From Actinoallomurus liliacearum (GTDB lineage Bacteria > Actinomycetota > Actinomycetes > Streptosporangiales > Streptosporangiaceae), in assembly GCF_039542035.1 (NCBI RefSeq), contig NZ_BAABHJ010000009.1, positions 35,347 to 99,346 of the forward strand: DNA of 64,000 bases. The letters run 5' to 3'. Below the pieces are notes generated by a model. It was given only the letters and a program-made list of their open reading frames with translations. It made no database searches and had not been told where the DNA came from. Position numbers and translations under genes: made by a program. Below, in pieces: positions 34,820-43,236 of this stretch. Positions within the stretch are counted from its first letter, which is position 1. The number at the start of each line of letters is the position of its first letter.

Positions 34820-35521
34820 GTGACCGACCGCCCCATCCGGGTCCTCGTCGTCGACGACGAGCCCTACCTCGCCGACCTGGTCGCGACCGCGCTGCGCTAC
34901 GAGGGGTTCGAGTCCGCCGTGGCGGGCACGGGCGCCGAGGCCCTCGCCCGGGTCACGGCGTTGCGGCCGGACCTCATCGTGCTGGACGTGATGCTTCCGG
35001 ACGGGTCCGGGCTCGACACCTGCCGGAGGCTGCGCCGCGAGGGGTGCGAGGCGCCGGTCGTCTTCCTGACGGCCCGCGACGCCACCGAGGACAAGATCGC
35101 CGGGCTGACGGTCGGCGGTGACGACTACGTGACCAAGCCGTTCAGCCTGGAGGAGCTCATCGCGCGGATCCGGGCCGTACTGCGCCGGACGAGCCGCCCC
35201 GGCGGAACCGACGCCGCGCGGCTCGGCTTCGCCGACCTGGAGATCGACGAGGACGCCTACGAGGTGTCCCGGGGCGGCGCGCCGCTGGAGCTCACGCCGA
35301 CCGAGTTCAAGCTGCTGCGGTACCTCGTCGTCAACGCCGGGCGGGTGCTGTCCAAGCGGCAGATCCTCGACCACGTCTGGGACTACGACTTCGGCGGCAA
35401 CGACGGCGTCGTCCAGACCTACATCAGCTACCTGCGCCGCAAGGTCGACACCGTGGACCCGCCGCTGATCCACACGGTGCCCCGCGTCGGATACGTCCTG
35501 CGCCTGCCCCGGCCGTCATGA
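34820..35521 (+). CDS. OmpR/PhoB-family response regulator
   Basis: 233 residues. Receiver with acidic pair D12/D13, phospho-acceptor D56 in IVLDVMLPDG and VTKPFSLEEL lysine; winged helix with LTPTEFKLLRYL and the end HTVPRVGYVLRL. It resembles the TcrA/PrrA/MprA group of actinobacterial regulators. GTG start immediately after the TCACAG boxes; the stop overlaps the kinase ATG (ATGA). Confidence 0.94.
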   Translation: MTDRPIRVLVVDDEPYLADLVATALRYEGFESAVAGTGAEALARVTALRPDLIVLDVMLPDGSGLDTCRRLRREGCEAPVVFLTARDATEDKIAGLTVGGDDYVTKPFSLEELIARIRAVLRRTSRPGGTDAARLGFADLEIDEDAYEVSRGGAPLELTPTEFKLLRYLVVNAGRVLSKRQILDHVWDYDFGGNDGVVQTYISYLRRKVDTVDPPLIHTVPRVGYVLRLPRPS

Positions 35522-36984
35522 TGTCCCTGCGCAGACGCCTCGTCCTGACCCTGCTGGGCCTGCTCGCCGCCGGTCTGGCGGTCGCCGCGGCGGGCAGCTT
35601 CGCGACGCTGCGGGCGGACATCGTCCGCCGGACCGACCGGCAGCTGAACGCGGTCGGCAAGGCGATGGAGACGGCGATCGGTGACCGCAGCGGCCCCGGC
35701 GGCGCCCTCCCGGTCGGCCCGCACGGCGCGTGGCTGGCCCAGGTGCTGGCCGAAAGCGGCGCCGTCCCGTCCCTGATGCAGGTCCGCACGGCGGACGGCC
35801 GGGTCGTCCAGACGTTCGCCGCGCAGGACGCGCCACCGCTGCCGTCCCACGCCGCTCCCTCGGCCGGCACGGCGCGGAACCCCGACGGCGCGCGGATCCT
35901 CAAGATCGGCGACCTGCACCCGTGGCGGGTCCGCGTCTCCCGGCTGTCGAACGGGCAGATCCTGCTGATCGGCATCCCGACCCGGGACGCCGACAGCGCC
36001 ATCCATCACCTGGCACGGGTCGAGGTGGTCGTCTCGATCATCGCGCTGGCCGCCGTCGGGCTGCTCGCGCGCCGGTCGATCCGCCGCGGCCTGCGCCCGC
36101 TGGAGGAGATCAGCGGCACGGCCCGCGCGATCGGCGCCGGCGACCTGTCCCGCCGCGTCGAACCCGCCGAACCGCGCACCGAGGTCGGACGCCTCGGCCA
36201 GGCGCTGAACGACATGCTCGGCCAGATCGAGACGGCCTTCCGCGAACGCGAGGCGTCCGAGGAGCGGCTCCGGCGGTTCATCGCCGACGCCTCCCACGAG
36301 CTGCGCACGCCGGTGGCGACGGTCCGCGGGTACGCGGAGCTGTTCCGCCGGGGCGCGGCCGACCGCCCGGACGACCTGGCCAAGACGATGGCCCGCATCG
36401 AGGCGGAGGCCGAACGGATGGGGGCCCTCGTCGACGAGCTGCTCCTCCTGGCCCGGATCGACCAGGGGCGCCCGCTCGACCGCGAACCGGTGGACCTGGC
36501 CCGGATCGCGGCGGAGGCCGTGGCCGGCACCCGCGCCGTGGAGCCGGGCCGGCCCATCGATCTGGAGGCGGCGGAGGGGGCCGTGGTGCTCGGCGACGCG
36601 ATGCGCCTGCGCCAGGTCCTCGACAACCTGCTCGCCAACGTACGACGGCACACGCCCGCGGGCGCCCCCGCCACCGTGCGGATCGACGTCGCCGGCGGCC
36701 AGGTGGAGATCTCCGTGACCGACCACGGACCCGGGCTCGCCGAGGACCAGTGCCGGCGGGTCTTCGAACGCTTCTACCGGACCGACCACTCCCGCTCCCG
36801 CGAACACGGCGGGGCCGGCCTGGGCCTGTCCATCGTCGCCGCCGTCGCCGAGGCCCACGACGGCGCCGTCGGCGTCATCTCCGCGCCGGGCGAGGGCGCG
36901 ACCTTCGTCGTCCGCCTCCCCCACGCCCCGAGCACCGCTCCTGCTGATGTTCGGCATCCCGACGGACCACGTCCCCTCCCCTGA
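35518..36984 (+). CDS. HAMP-containing sensor histidine kinase
   Basis: 488 residues. Membrane helices at about 8-28 and 165-185 bracket a 135-residue external sensor; the HAMP region follows (RRGLRPLEEISGTA), then the H box FIADASHELRTPVATV with H260, N box DNLLANVRRH, G1 DHGPGLAED, F box FERFYRTD and G2 GAGLGLSIV. Coupled to the response regulator by ATGA overlap. It probably reports envelope stress to the regulator controlling the MMPL exporter. The 3' end overlaps the next small ORF by 38 bp. Confidence 0.94.
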   Translation: MMSLRRRLVLTLLGLLAAGLAVAAAGSFATLRADIVRRTDRQLNAVGKAMETAIGDRSGPGGALPVGPHGAWLAQVLAESGAVPSLMQVRTADGRVVQTFAAQDAPPLPSHAAPSAGTARNPDGARILKIGDLHPWRVRVSRLSNGQILLIGIPTRDADSAIHHLARVEVVVSIIALAAVGLLARRSIRRGLRPLEEISGTARAIGAGDLSRRVEPAEPRTEVGRLGQALNDMLGQIETAFREREASEERLRRFIADASHELRTPVATVRGYAELFRRGAADRPDDLAKTMARIEAEAERMGALVDELLLLARIDQGRPLDREPVDLARIAAEAVAGTRAVEPGRPIDLEAAEGAVVLGDAMRLRQVLDNLLANVRRHTPAGAPATVRIDVAGGQVEISVTDHGPGLAEDQCRRVFERFYRTDHSRSREHGGAGLGLSIVAAVAEAHDGAVGVISAPGEGATFVVRLPHAPSTAPADVRHPDGPRPLP

Positions 36985-37231
36985 GCCGCTCACCTCAGAA
37001 GAGGACGAACGCCTGCTGGTCGAGTTGAGCGCGGTCGCACGGGACACTCTGGCCGCCGCCACAGAAGCGGAACTGACCCAGGCGGCCCCCCTGTGGGCGG
37101 GCATCGAGGAGTTCCACCACGTCGCCTGGTTCGAGCCCGACGAGATGCGGCCCGTCATGGACGATCTCGTCGGGCTCGCCCGCCGGGCCCGTGACGCCGG
37201 CCAGATGATGTACTGCGCCGTCTGCGTGTGA
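36947..37231 (+). CDS. Hypothetical 94-residue protein
   Basis: ATG start inside the end of the kinase gene (38-bp overlap), so possibly translationally coupled. The sequence is acidic and helical (SEEDERLLVELSAVARDTL, EFHHVAWFEPDEMRPVMDDL shortened here to EFHHVAWFEPDEM) and ends CAVCV. Composition differs from the shadow frames and looks like a real soluble protein. I do not recognise a family. Its position suggests a small accessory of the two-component operon; otherwise it is a chance ORF. Confidence 0.5.
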   Translation: MFGIPTDHVPSPEPLTSEEDERLLVELSAVARDTLAAATEAELTQAAPLWAGIEEFHHVAWFEPDEMRPVMDDLVGLARRARDAGQMMYCAVCV

Positions 37232-37495
37232 CACGCCCCGCCGCGCCGGGCATCAGAGGGGCGGTCACGGTGGCCCTTACCGAGCGTTTCGTACGGCCGC
37301 CCGCCGCCCACGGACGCCTCGCCGTACGCGGCCTCGCCGCACCACCCGCGAGCCTCCGGGAGGCGGGATCCGAAACCACAGGATCGCGGTCACGGCACCT
37401 GACGTATCCCTCGTGACCATGGCATCTAGGGCACTGGAATGTTCCGATCATGCAACCGGAACCGCCGTTGCACGTGACGATCGACTTGATTTCAG

Positions 37496-37511
37496 TCGAA
37501 TGAATGTTCGA
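37496..37511. promoter_or_regulatory. LexA (SOS) box of the imuA'-imuB-dnaE2 cassette
   Basis: TCGAAT GAAT GTTCGA differs at one position from the actinobacterial consensus TCGAAC-N4-GTTCGA. It ends 10 bp before the GTG start of imuA', so LexA would block the promoter. The 290-bp gap upstream otherwise shows nothing I can assign. Confidence 0.85.
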
Positions 37512-37521
37512 TGATTAACGA

Positions 37522-38184
37522 GTGAGCGAGCTATCGTCGCAGGTCACAGCGGGCTTCCCGTCTCTGGCGGGCATGGGCCTGATCCCTGTCCTGCCTGCGC
37601 TGCGCGCGGTGATCCCCGGCGGCGGCCTGCGCCCCGGCACGGTCACCGGCGTGGACGGCTCGACCGCGCTGGCCCTCGCGCTGGCCGCCGGGCTCGGGGA
37701 CCGCTGGTGCGCGGTCGTCGGCCTCCCGGAGGCGTACGTCCCGGCCGCCGCGGCGTTCGGCGGCGCGGACGGCGGCCTCGACCCGATGCGGGTCCTGCTC
37801 GTCGACGACCCGGGCCGGCGGTGGGCCGACGTGGTCGCCGCGCTGACCGACGGATGCGCGATGGTGATCGTACGACCGCCGGAAGAGCCTCCCGCGCCGG
37901 TCGCCCGGCGGCTGACCACGATCGCGCGCCGGAACGGCTGCGCGCTGGTCACGACCGGGCCGTGGGCGGGCGCGGCCCTGCGGCTACGCGTCGAGGCGAA
38001 CCAGTGGTCCGGCGTCGGGGACGGCACCGGCCACCTGCGCGGACGCCGCGCGCTCGTGGCGCTCTCCGGGCGCGGCGCGGCCGCCCCCGGCCGCCGGGTC
38101 TGGCTGTGGCTACCGGGACCGGACGGCACCGTGACCGTCGCCGAGCACGAGGGACCGGCGCGCCTGGAGGCCGTGGCCGGATGA
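37522..38184 (+). CDS. imuA': ImuA'-type RecA-like mutagenesis protein
   Basis: 220 residues, resembling the degenerate RecA-fold protein that precedes imuB in actinobacteria. The region LPALRAVIPGGGLRPGTVTG matches the RecA-like entry, but the P-loop is replaced by GVDGSTALAL, so ATP binding is doubtful. In mycobacteria the cassette carries out damage-induced mutagenesis with DnaE2. GTG start, directly behind the LexA box, with little or no leader. imuB begins 43 bp later. Confidence 0.85.
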   Translation: MSELSSQVTAGFPSLAGMGLIPVLPALRAVIPGGGLRPGTVTGVDGSTALALALAAGLGDRWCAVVGLPEAYVPAAAAFGGADGGLDPMRVLLVDDPGRRWADVVAALTDGCAMVIVRPPEEPPAPVARRLTTIARRNGCALVTTGPWAGAALRLRVEANQWSGVGDGTGHLRGRRALVALSGRGAAAPGRRVWLWLPGPDGTVTVAEHEGPARLEAVAG

Positions 38185-38227
38185 GGCACGCGCCACTCCC
38201 CGATGCACCGGCCCCGGCGGTGGATCG

Positions 38228-39805
38228 ATGAGCGCGCCGCGGGTGCTCGTCGTGTGGTGCCCGGACTGGCCGGTCACCGCGGTGGGTCTGGACGCGAGCA
38301 CGCCCGCGGCGGTGGTCGCCTCGGCCCGGGTCGAGGCGTGCTCGGCGGCGGCGCGCGCCGCCGGCGTACGCCGGGGGCAGCGGCTCCGCGACGCGCAGCG
38401 GCACTGCCCTGGGCTGGTGGTCCGCGACCGCGACCCCGACGCCGAGGGGCGGCTCTTCGAGACGGTCGCCGCCGCCGTCTCGACGATCACTCCCTGGGTC
38501 GAGGTCGTACGCCCCGGCGTCTGCGCCATCCCGGTGCGCGGCGCGGCCCGCTACCACGGCGGCACCGACCGGGAGGCGGCGGAGGAGTCGCTGCGGATCC
38601 ACGTCCAGGACACGGTGGTCGAGCGCGGCTTCGACTGCGGCGTGGGCGTCGCGGACGGCCTGTTCGCCGCCGAACTCGCCGCCCGCACCTCGGACGGCGG
38701 CACGGTCGTGCCGCCGGGCGGGACGCCGGACTTCCTCGCGCCGTACCCGGTGACCGTCCTGGGCCGGCCGGAGCTCGCCGATCTGCTGCCCCGGCTCGGC
38801 ATCCACACACTGGGCGCGTTCGCGGCACTCCCGGCCCGGCACGTCACGAGCCGCTTCGGCGCGGACGAGGTACGCGCGCACCGGCTGGCGCGGGGGCTGG
38901 ACGCCCGGCCGCCCGCGCCCCGCCCGCCGCACACGGACCTGACGGTGACGACAGAGTTCGACCCGCCCGCCGCGGCGGCCGAACAAGTCGTCTTCGCCGC
39001 CAAGACACTCGCCGAGCGTCTGCACGAGGCGCTCGCCGCCGAGGCCCTGACCTGCGTACGGATCGGCGTCGAGGTGACGGACGCCCACGGCCGTACGCAG
39101 TCCCGGCTGTGGCGGCACGATGGGGGGGTGGCGGGGCGTAGCCACGGAGGTGAGAGGGGGGCGTTGTCCGCCCTCGCCGTCGCCGAACGGGTCCGCTGGC
39201 AGCTGTCGTCCTGGGAGGCCCCGCCCGATGAGGAGGGGGTCGGCGGCATCGTCCTCCTGAGGCTCCTGCCCGACCAGCTCGTCCCGGACGAGGGACGGCA
39301 GGAGGCGCTGTGGGGGCAGGTCACGGTCTCCGACCGCATCATGCGGGCGGCCGCGCGGGTCCAGGCCATGCTCGGCCACCAGGGGATCACCCGGCCGTAC
39401 CCCGTGGGCGGCCGCGGGCCCGGCGAGCGCGTCGTCCGGGTACCCGTCGGCGACCTCCCGCCCGAACCCGCCGCCTCGGAGGGGCGGTGGCCCGGGCGGA
39501 TCCCCGACCCGGCGCCGGCGGTGGTCCATCCCGACCCGCTGCCCGTCCGCGTGACCGGCGCCGACGGCGCGCCGGTCACGGTCAGCGCCCGCTGCGTGGT
39601 CTCCGCACCGCCCCACCAGATCGAGGTCGACGGGCGCGTCCTGCCGGTGACCGCGTGGGCGGGTCCGTGGCCGGCCCGGGAGCGCTGGTGGGACCCGGCG
39701 CGCTTCCGCCGCCGGGCGCGGTTCCAGGTCGTCACCGCCGACGGCGGCGCGCGCCTGCTCGTCGTCGAAGGCGGCCGCTGGTACATCGAGGCCGACTATG
39801 CCTGA
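38228..39805 (+). CDS. imuB: ImuB, catalytically inactive Y-family polymerase homologue
   Basis: 525 residues. Y-family polymerase layout (palm/fingers to about 230, little finger to about 370) with a C-terminal extension (DPLPVRVTGADGAP, RRRARFQVVTADG) typical of ImuB. The usual N-terminal catalytic DxD of Y polymerases reads VVWCPDWP, so no polymerase activity is expected. In mycobacteria ImuB acts as a hub binding DnaE2, ImuA' and the beta clamp. A gly/arg insert lies at about 300 (GGVAGRSHGGERG). Confidence 0.92.
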   Translation: MSAPRVLVVWCPDWPVTAVGLDASTPAAVVASARVEACSAAARAAGVRRGQRLRDAQRHCPGLVVRDRDPDAEGRLFETVAAAVSTITPWVEVVRPGVCAIPVRGAARYHGGTDREAAEESLRIHVQDTVVERGFDCGVGVADGLFAAELAARTSDGGTVVPPGGTPDFLAPYPVTVLGRPELADLLPRLGIHTLGAFAALPARHVTSRFGADEVRAHRLARGLDARPPAPRPPHTDLTVTTEFDPPAAAAEQVVFAAKTLAERLHEALAAEALTCVRIGVEVTDAHGRTQSRLWRHDGGVAGRSHGGERGALSALAVAERVRWQLSSWEAPPDEEGVGGIVLLRLLPDQLVPDEGRQEALWGQVTVSDRIMRAAARVQAMLGHQGITRPYPVGGRGPGERVVRVPVGDLPPEPAASEGRWPGRIPDPAPAVVHPDPLPVRVTGADGAPVTVSARCVVSAPPHQIEVDGRVLPVTAWAGPWPARERWWDPARFRRRARFQVVTADGGARLLVVEGGRWYIEADYA

Positions 39806-39933
39806 CCGACCGAGGCCAAGAGGTCCAGGCGCCACGGGCGGCGTACGCACCTCGAGACCGACCACGCCCGGCCCGTCGGAGCGAGGCTCAGGGGCGGTGC
39901 CCGCGTGGGCCGCCGGGAACGCGGAGGGCCGTC

Positions 39934-42900
39934 ATGGGGTTCGATAATCCGCGGATCCCGTGGCGGGAGTTCGAGCGGCGGCTGTCCTGGGGCGTGTCCT
40001 CGCCCGCAGGTGAGGGCGCGGCGCCGGCGGAGCGGCCCGCGCCGCCCGTACGGCTGCCGTCGCGCGGAGGCGGCTGGGTGGAGCTGCACTGCCACTCGTC
40101 GTACAGCTTCCTCGACGGCGCCTCCGGCCCGGACGAGCTGGTCGAGGAGGCGGTCCGGCTCGGCGTCGAGGCCCTGGCGGTCACCGACCACGACGGCATG
40201 TACGGGGCCGTACGCCTCAAGGAGGCCGCCAAGGGGACCGGCGTGGGCACGATCTTCGGCGCGGAGCTGAGCCTGGACCTGCCCGCCGCCGCGGCGGGCG
40301 AGCCCGATCCGGGCTGCCGGCACCTGCTGGTGCTCGCCCGCGACGTCGAGGGGTACGGGCGGCTGAGCGCCGCGATCAGCCGCGCGCAGCTCGCCGGGGG
40401 CGAGAAGGGCCGTCCCGTCTACGACCTGGATGACCTGGCCGCCGCGCACGGCGGGCACTGGGTGATCCTCACCGGCTGCCGCAAGGGCGCGGTGCACGCG
40501 GGCGCGGACCCCGAGACGGAGCTGCGCGCGCTGACCGAGATGTTCGGGCGGGAGAACGTCTTCGCCGAGCTGATCGACCACGACCAGCCCCTCGACGACG
40601 CGCGCAACGACGCCCTGTACGACCTCGCCCGGCGGGTCGGCGTCGGCGTCGTGGCCTCGAACAACGTCCACTACGCCGCGCCGAGGGACGCCCCGCTCGC
40701 CGAGGCGCTCGCCGCCGTACGGGCCCGGCGCGGCCTGGACGACATGGACTCCTGGCTGCCCGCGACCGGCACCGCGCACCTGCGGTCGGCGGCGGAGATG
40801 GCGGCGCGGCTGGCCCGCTTCCCCGGCGTGCTGGAGCGGACGGTGGAACTGGGCCGCTCGTGCGTCTTCGACCTGGAGCTGGTCGCGCCGAACCTGCCGG
40901 ACTGGCTCGTGCCTCCCGGCCATACCGAGGCGACCTGGCTGCGGCACCTCGTCGAGGAGGGGGCGCGCGAGCGGTACGGGACGCGGCGACGGGCGCCGCG
41001 GGCGTACCGGCAGATCGCGCGGGAGCTGAACGTCATCGAGCAGCTCGGCTTCCCCGGCTACTTCCTGATCGTGCACGAGATCGTGGAGTTCTGCCGGGAC
41101 AACGACATCCTGTGCCAGGGCCGGGGGTCGGCGGTGAACTCCGCGGTCTGCTACGCACTGGGCATCACCGGCGTCGACCCCGTACGGCACAACCTGCTGT
41201 TCGAGCGGTTCCTGTCGCCCGGCCGTGACGGGCCGCCCGACATCGACCTGGACATCGAGAACCGCCGGCGCGAGGAGGTCATCCAGCACGTCTACGACAG
41301 GTACGGCCGTGACCGGGCCGCCCAGGTCGCCAACGTGATCACCTACCGGCCGCGGATGGCCGTCCGGGACGCCGCCCGCGCGCTCGGCTTCTCCCCCGGC
41401 CAGCAGGACGCCTGGTCCCGCCAACTCTCACCGCACGAACCACTGCCGCCGGACGGCATTCCGGAGGCGGTGACCGCGCTGGCCGATCGGATGCAGCGGC
41501 TCCCCCGGCATCTGGGCATCCACTCGGGCGGCATGGTCATCTGTGACCGGCCGATCGGCGAGGTGTGCCCGGTCGAGTGGGCGCGGATGCCGGGGCGCAG
41601 CGTGCTGCAGTGGGACAAGGACGACTGCGCCGCCGTCGGCCTGGTCAAGTTCGACCTGCTCGGCCTGGGCATGCTGGCGGCGCTGCACGACACGTTCGAC
41701 CTGGTGGGCGAGTTCCACGAGCGGCGCTATGACCTGCACACGATCCCGCCGGACGACCTGGACGTGTACGCGATGCTGTGTGACGCCGACACGGTCGGGG
41801 TGTTCCAGGTCGAGTCCCGCGCGCAGATGGCGACGCTCCCCCGGCTCAAGCCCCGGACGTTCTACGACCTGGTGGTGGAGGTCGCGCTGATCCGGCCCGG
41901 CCCGATCCAGGGCGGTTCGGTCCACCCGTACCTGCGCCGCCGGAACGGGCACGAGCCGCCGGACCTGCCTCACCCGCTGATGCGCAACGCGCTGGAGCGC
42001 ACGATGGGCGTGCCGCTGTTCCAGGAGCAGATGATGCAACTGGCCGTGGACTGCGCGGGGTTCACCCCGGCGGAGTCCGACGCGCTGCGGCAGGCGATGA
42101 GCGCCAAGCGCGCGCCCGAGCGCGTCGAGCGGCTCCGCGACCGGCTGCTGAGCGGCATGGCCGAACGCGGCATCCCCGCCGAGATCGCCGAGGAGGTGTA
42201 CGACAAGATCCTCGGCTTCGCCAGCTTCGGGTTCCCCGAGTCGCACGCGCAGAGCTTCGCGCACATCGTGTACGCCAGCGCGTACCTGAAGCGGCACTAC
42301 CCGGCGGCGTTCACCACCGGGCTGCTGCGCAACCAGCCGATGGGGTTCTACAGCCCGCAGACCCTGCTCGGCGACGCCCGCCGGCACGGTGTGCGGGTCC
42401 GCGGCGTGGACGTGAACGCCAGTTCCGACCAGGCGACGCTGGAGGCCCCGTACACGCCGGCCGGGGATCTCCCGCACGCGCCCGCGGAGCCGCAGCCCGC
42501 GATCCGCCTGGGCCTGTCGTCCGTACGGAACCTCGGCGAGGACGTCGCGAAGCGGATCGCCGCCGGCCGGCCGTACGCGGACCTGGAGGACCTGGTGCGC
42601 CGGGTGCCGATGTCGACGGCGGCGCTGGAGGCCCTGGCCACGGCCGGCGCGTTCGGCTGCTTCGGGCTCGGCCGCCGCGAGGCGCTGTGGGCGGCGGGCG
42701 CGCTGGCCCACACCCGCCCCGGCCACCTGCCCGGCACCGCGCCGGGCACCGCCGCCCCCGAGCTGCCGCCGATGACCATGGTCGAGCAGACCATCGCCGA
42801 CCTGTGGGCCACCGGAACGGCCGAGCACCACCCGATGGCCCATGTCAGGGCCGCCCTCGACGAGCGCGGGGCCGTCCCCCTCAACGCGGTCAAGGACGTG

Positions 42901-43182
42901 CCCGGCGACACGAACATCCTGGTCGCCGGCGTCGTCACGCACCGGCAGCGCCCGGGGACCGCGAACGGCGTGATCTTCTTCAACCTCGAGGACGAGACCG
43001 GCATGCTCAACGTCCTGTGCCGCCCGCAGATCTGGGAGCGCCACCGCAACGTCGCCTTCCAGGCGCAGGCGCTGCTCGTCCACGGCCGCCTCGAACGCCA
43101 GGACGGCGCCACCAACCTCGTCGCCACCCGGTTGCAGCGGCTGCCCGTCGCCACGATGGCCCGCAGCCGCGACTTCCGGTGA
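39934..43182 (+). CDS. dnaE2: Error-prone DNA polymerase III alpha subunit
   Basis: 1082 residues. N-terminal PHP domain (ELHCHSSYSFLDGASGPDEL, VTDHDGMYG), C-family catalytic palm with the aspartates in PDIDLDIENRRREEV, thumb/fingers with RGSAVNSAVCYALG and FPESHAQSFAHIVYAS, and a C-terminal OB fold (NILVAGVVTHRQRPGTANG). This is the DnaE2/ImuC translesion polymerase, shorter than replicative DnaE1. ATG at 39934 has GGAGGG 5 nt upstream; the longer frame covers imuB. No second LexA box is present in the 128-bp gap, so it should be cotranscribed with imuB. Confidence 0.95.
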   Translation: MGFDNPRIPWREFERRLSWGVSSPAGEGAAPAERPAPPVRLPSRGGGWVELHCHSSYSFLDGASGPDELVEEAVRLGVEALAVTDHDGMYGAVRLKEAAKGTGVGTIFGAELSLDLPAAAAGEPDPGCRHLLVLARDVEGYGRLSAAISRAQLAGGEKGRPVYDLDDLAAAHGGHWVILTGCRKGAVHAGADPETELRALTEMFGRENVFAELIDHDQPLDDARNDALYDLARRVGVGVVASNNVHYAAPRDAPLAEALAAVRARRGLDDMDSWLPATGTAHLRSAAEMAARLARFPGVLERTVELGRSCVFDLELVAPNLPDWLVPPGHTEATWLRHLVEEGARERYGTRRRAPRAYRQIARELNVIEQLGFPGYFLIVHEIVEFCRDNDILCQGRGSAVNSAVCYALGITGVDPVRHNLLFERFLSPGRDGPPDIDLDIENRRREEVIQHVYDRYGRDRAAQVANVITYRPRMAVRDAARALGFSPGQQDAWSRQLSPHEPLPPDGIPEAVTALADRMQRLPRHLGIHSGGMVICDRPIGEVCPVEWARMPGRSVLQWDKDDCAAVGLVKFDLLGLGMLAALHDTFDLVGEFHERRYDLHTIPPDDLDVYAMLCDADTVGVFQVESRAQMATLPRLKPRTFYDLVVEVALIRPGPIQGGSVHPYLRRRNGHEPPDLPHPLMRNALERTMGVPLFQEQMMQLAVDCAGFTPAESDALRQAMSAKRAPERVERLRDRLLSGMAERGIPAEIAEEVYDKILGFASFGFPESHAQSFAHIVYASAYLKRHYPAAFTTGLLRNQPMGFYSPQTLLGDARRHGVRVRGVDVNASSDQATLEAPYTPAGDLPHAPAEPQPAIRLGLSSVRNLGEDVAKRIAAGRPYADLEDLVRRVPMSTAALEALATAGAFGCFGLGRREALWAAGALAHTRPGHLPGTAPGTAAPELPPMTMVEQTIADLWATGTAEHHPMAHVRAALDERGAVPLNAVKDVPGDTNILVAGVVTHRQRPGTANGVIFFNLEDETGMLNVLCRPQIWERHRNVAFQAQALLVHGRLERQDGATNLVATRLQRLPVATMARSRDFR

Positions 43183-43198
43183 CCGCACCGGCCAGCCT

Positions 43199-43215
43199 CC
43201 TTTACGTTGTAGATC
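43199..43215 (+). repeat. 17-bp direct repeat, left copy
   Basis: CCTTTACGTTGTAGATC, matched at 14 of 17 positions by CCTTTACAAGGTAGATC at 46245-46261. The two copies, in the same orientation, bracket the large leftward gene at 43237-46125. Confidence 0.6.
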
Positions 43216-43236
43216 AAGAACGCCCAGGAGAATCTG

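Noticed and set aside
37228..37416. 62-codon plus-strand frame after the 94-residue ORF
   Set aside because: Arg/Ala/Pro-rich composition like the shadow frames and no start signal.
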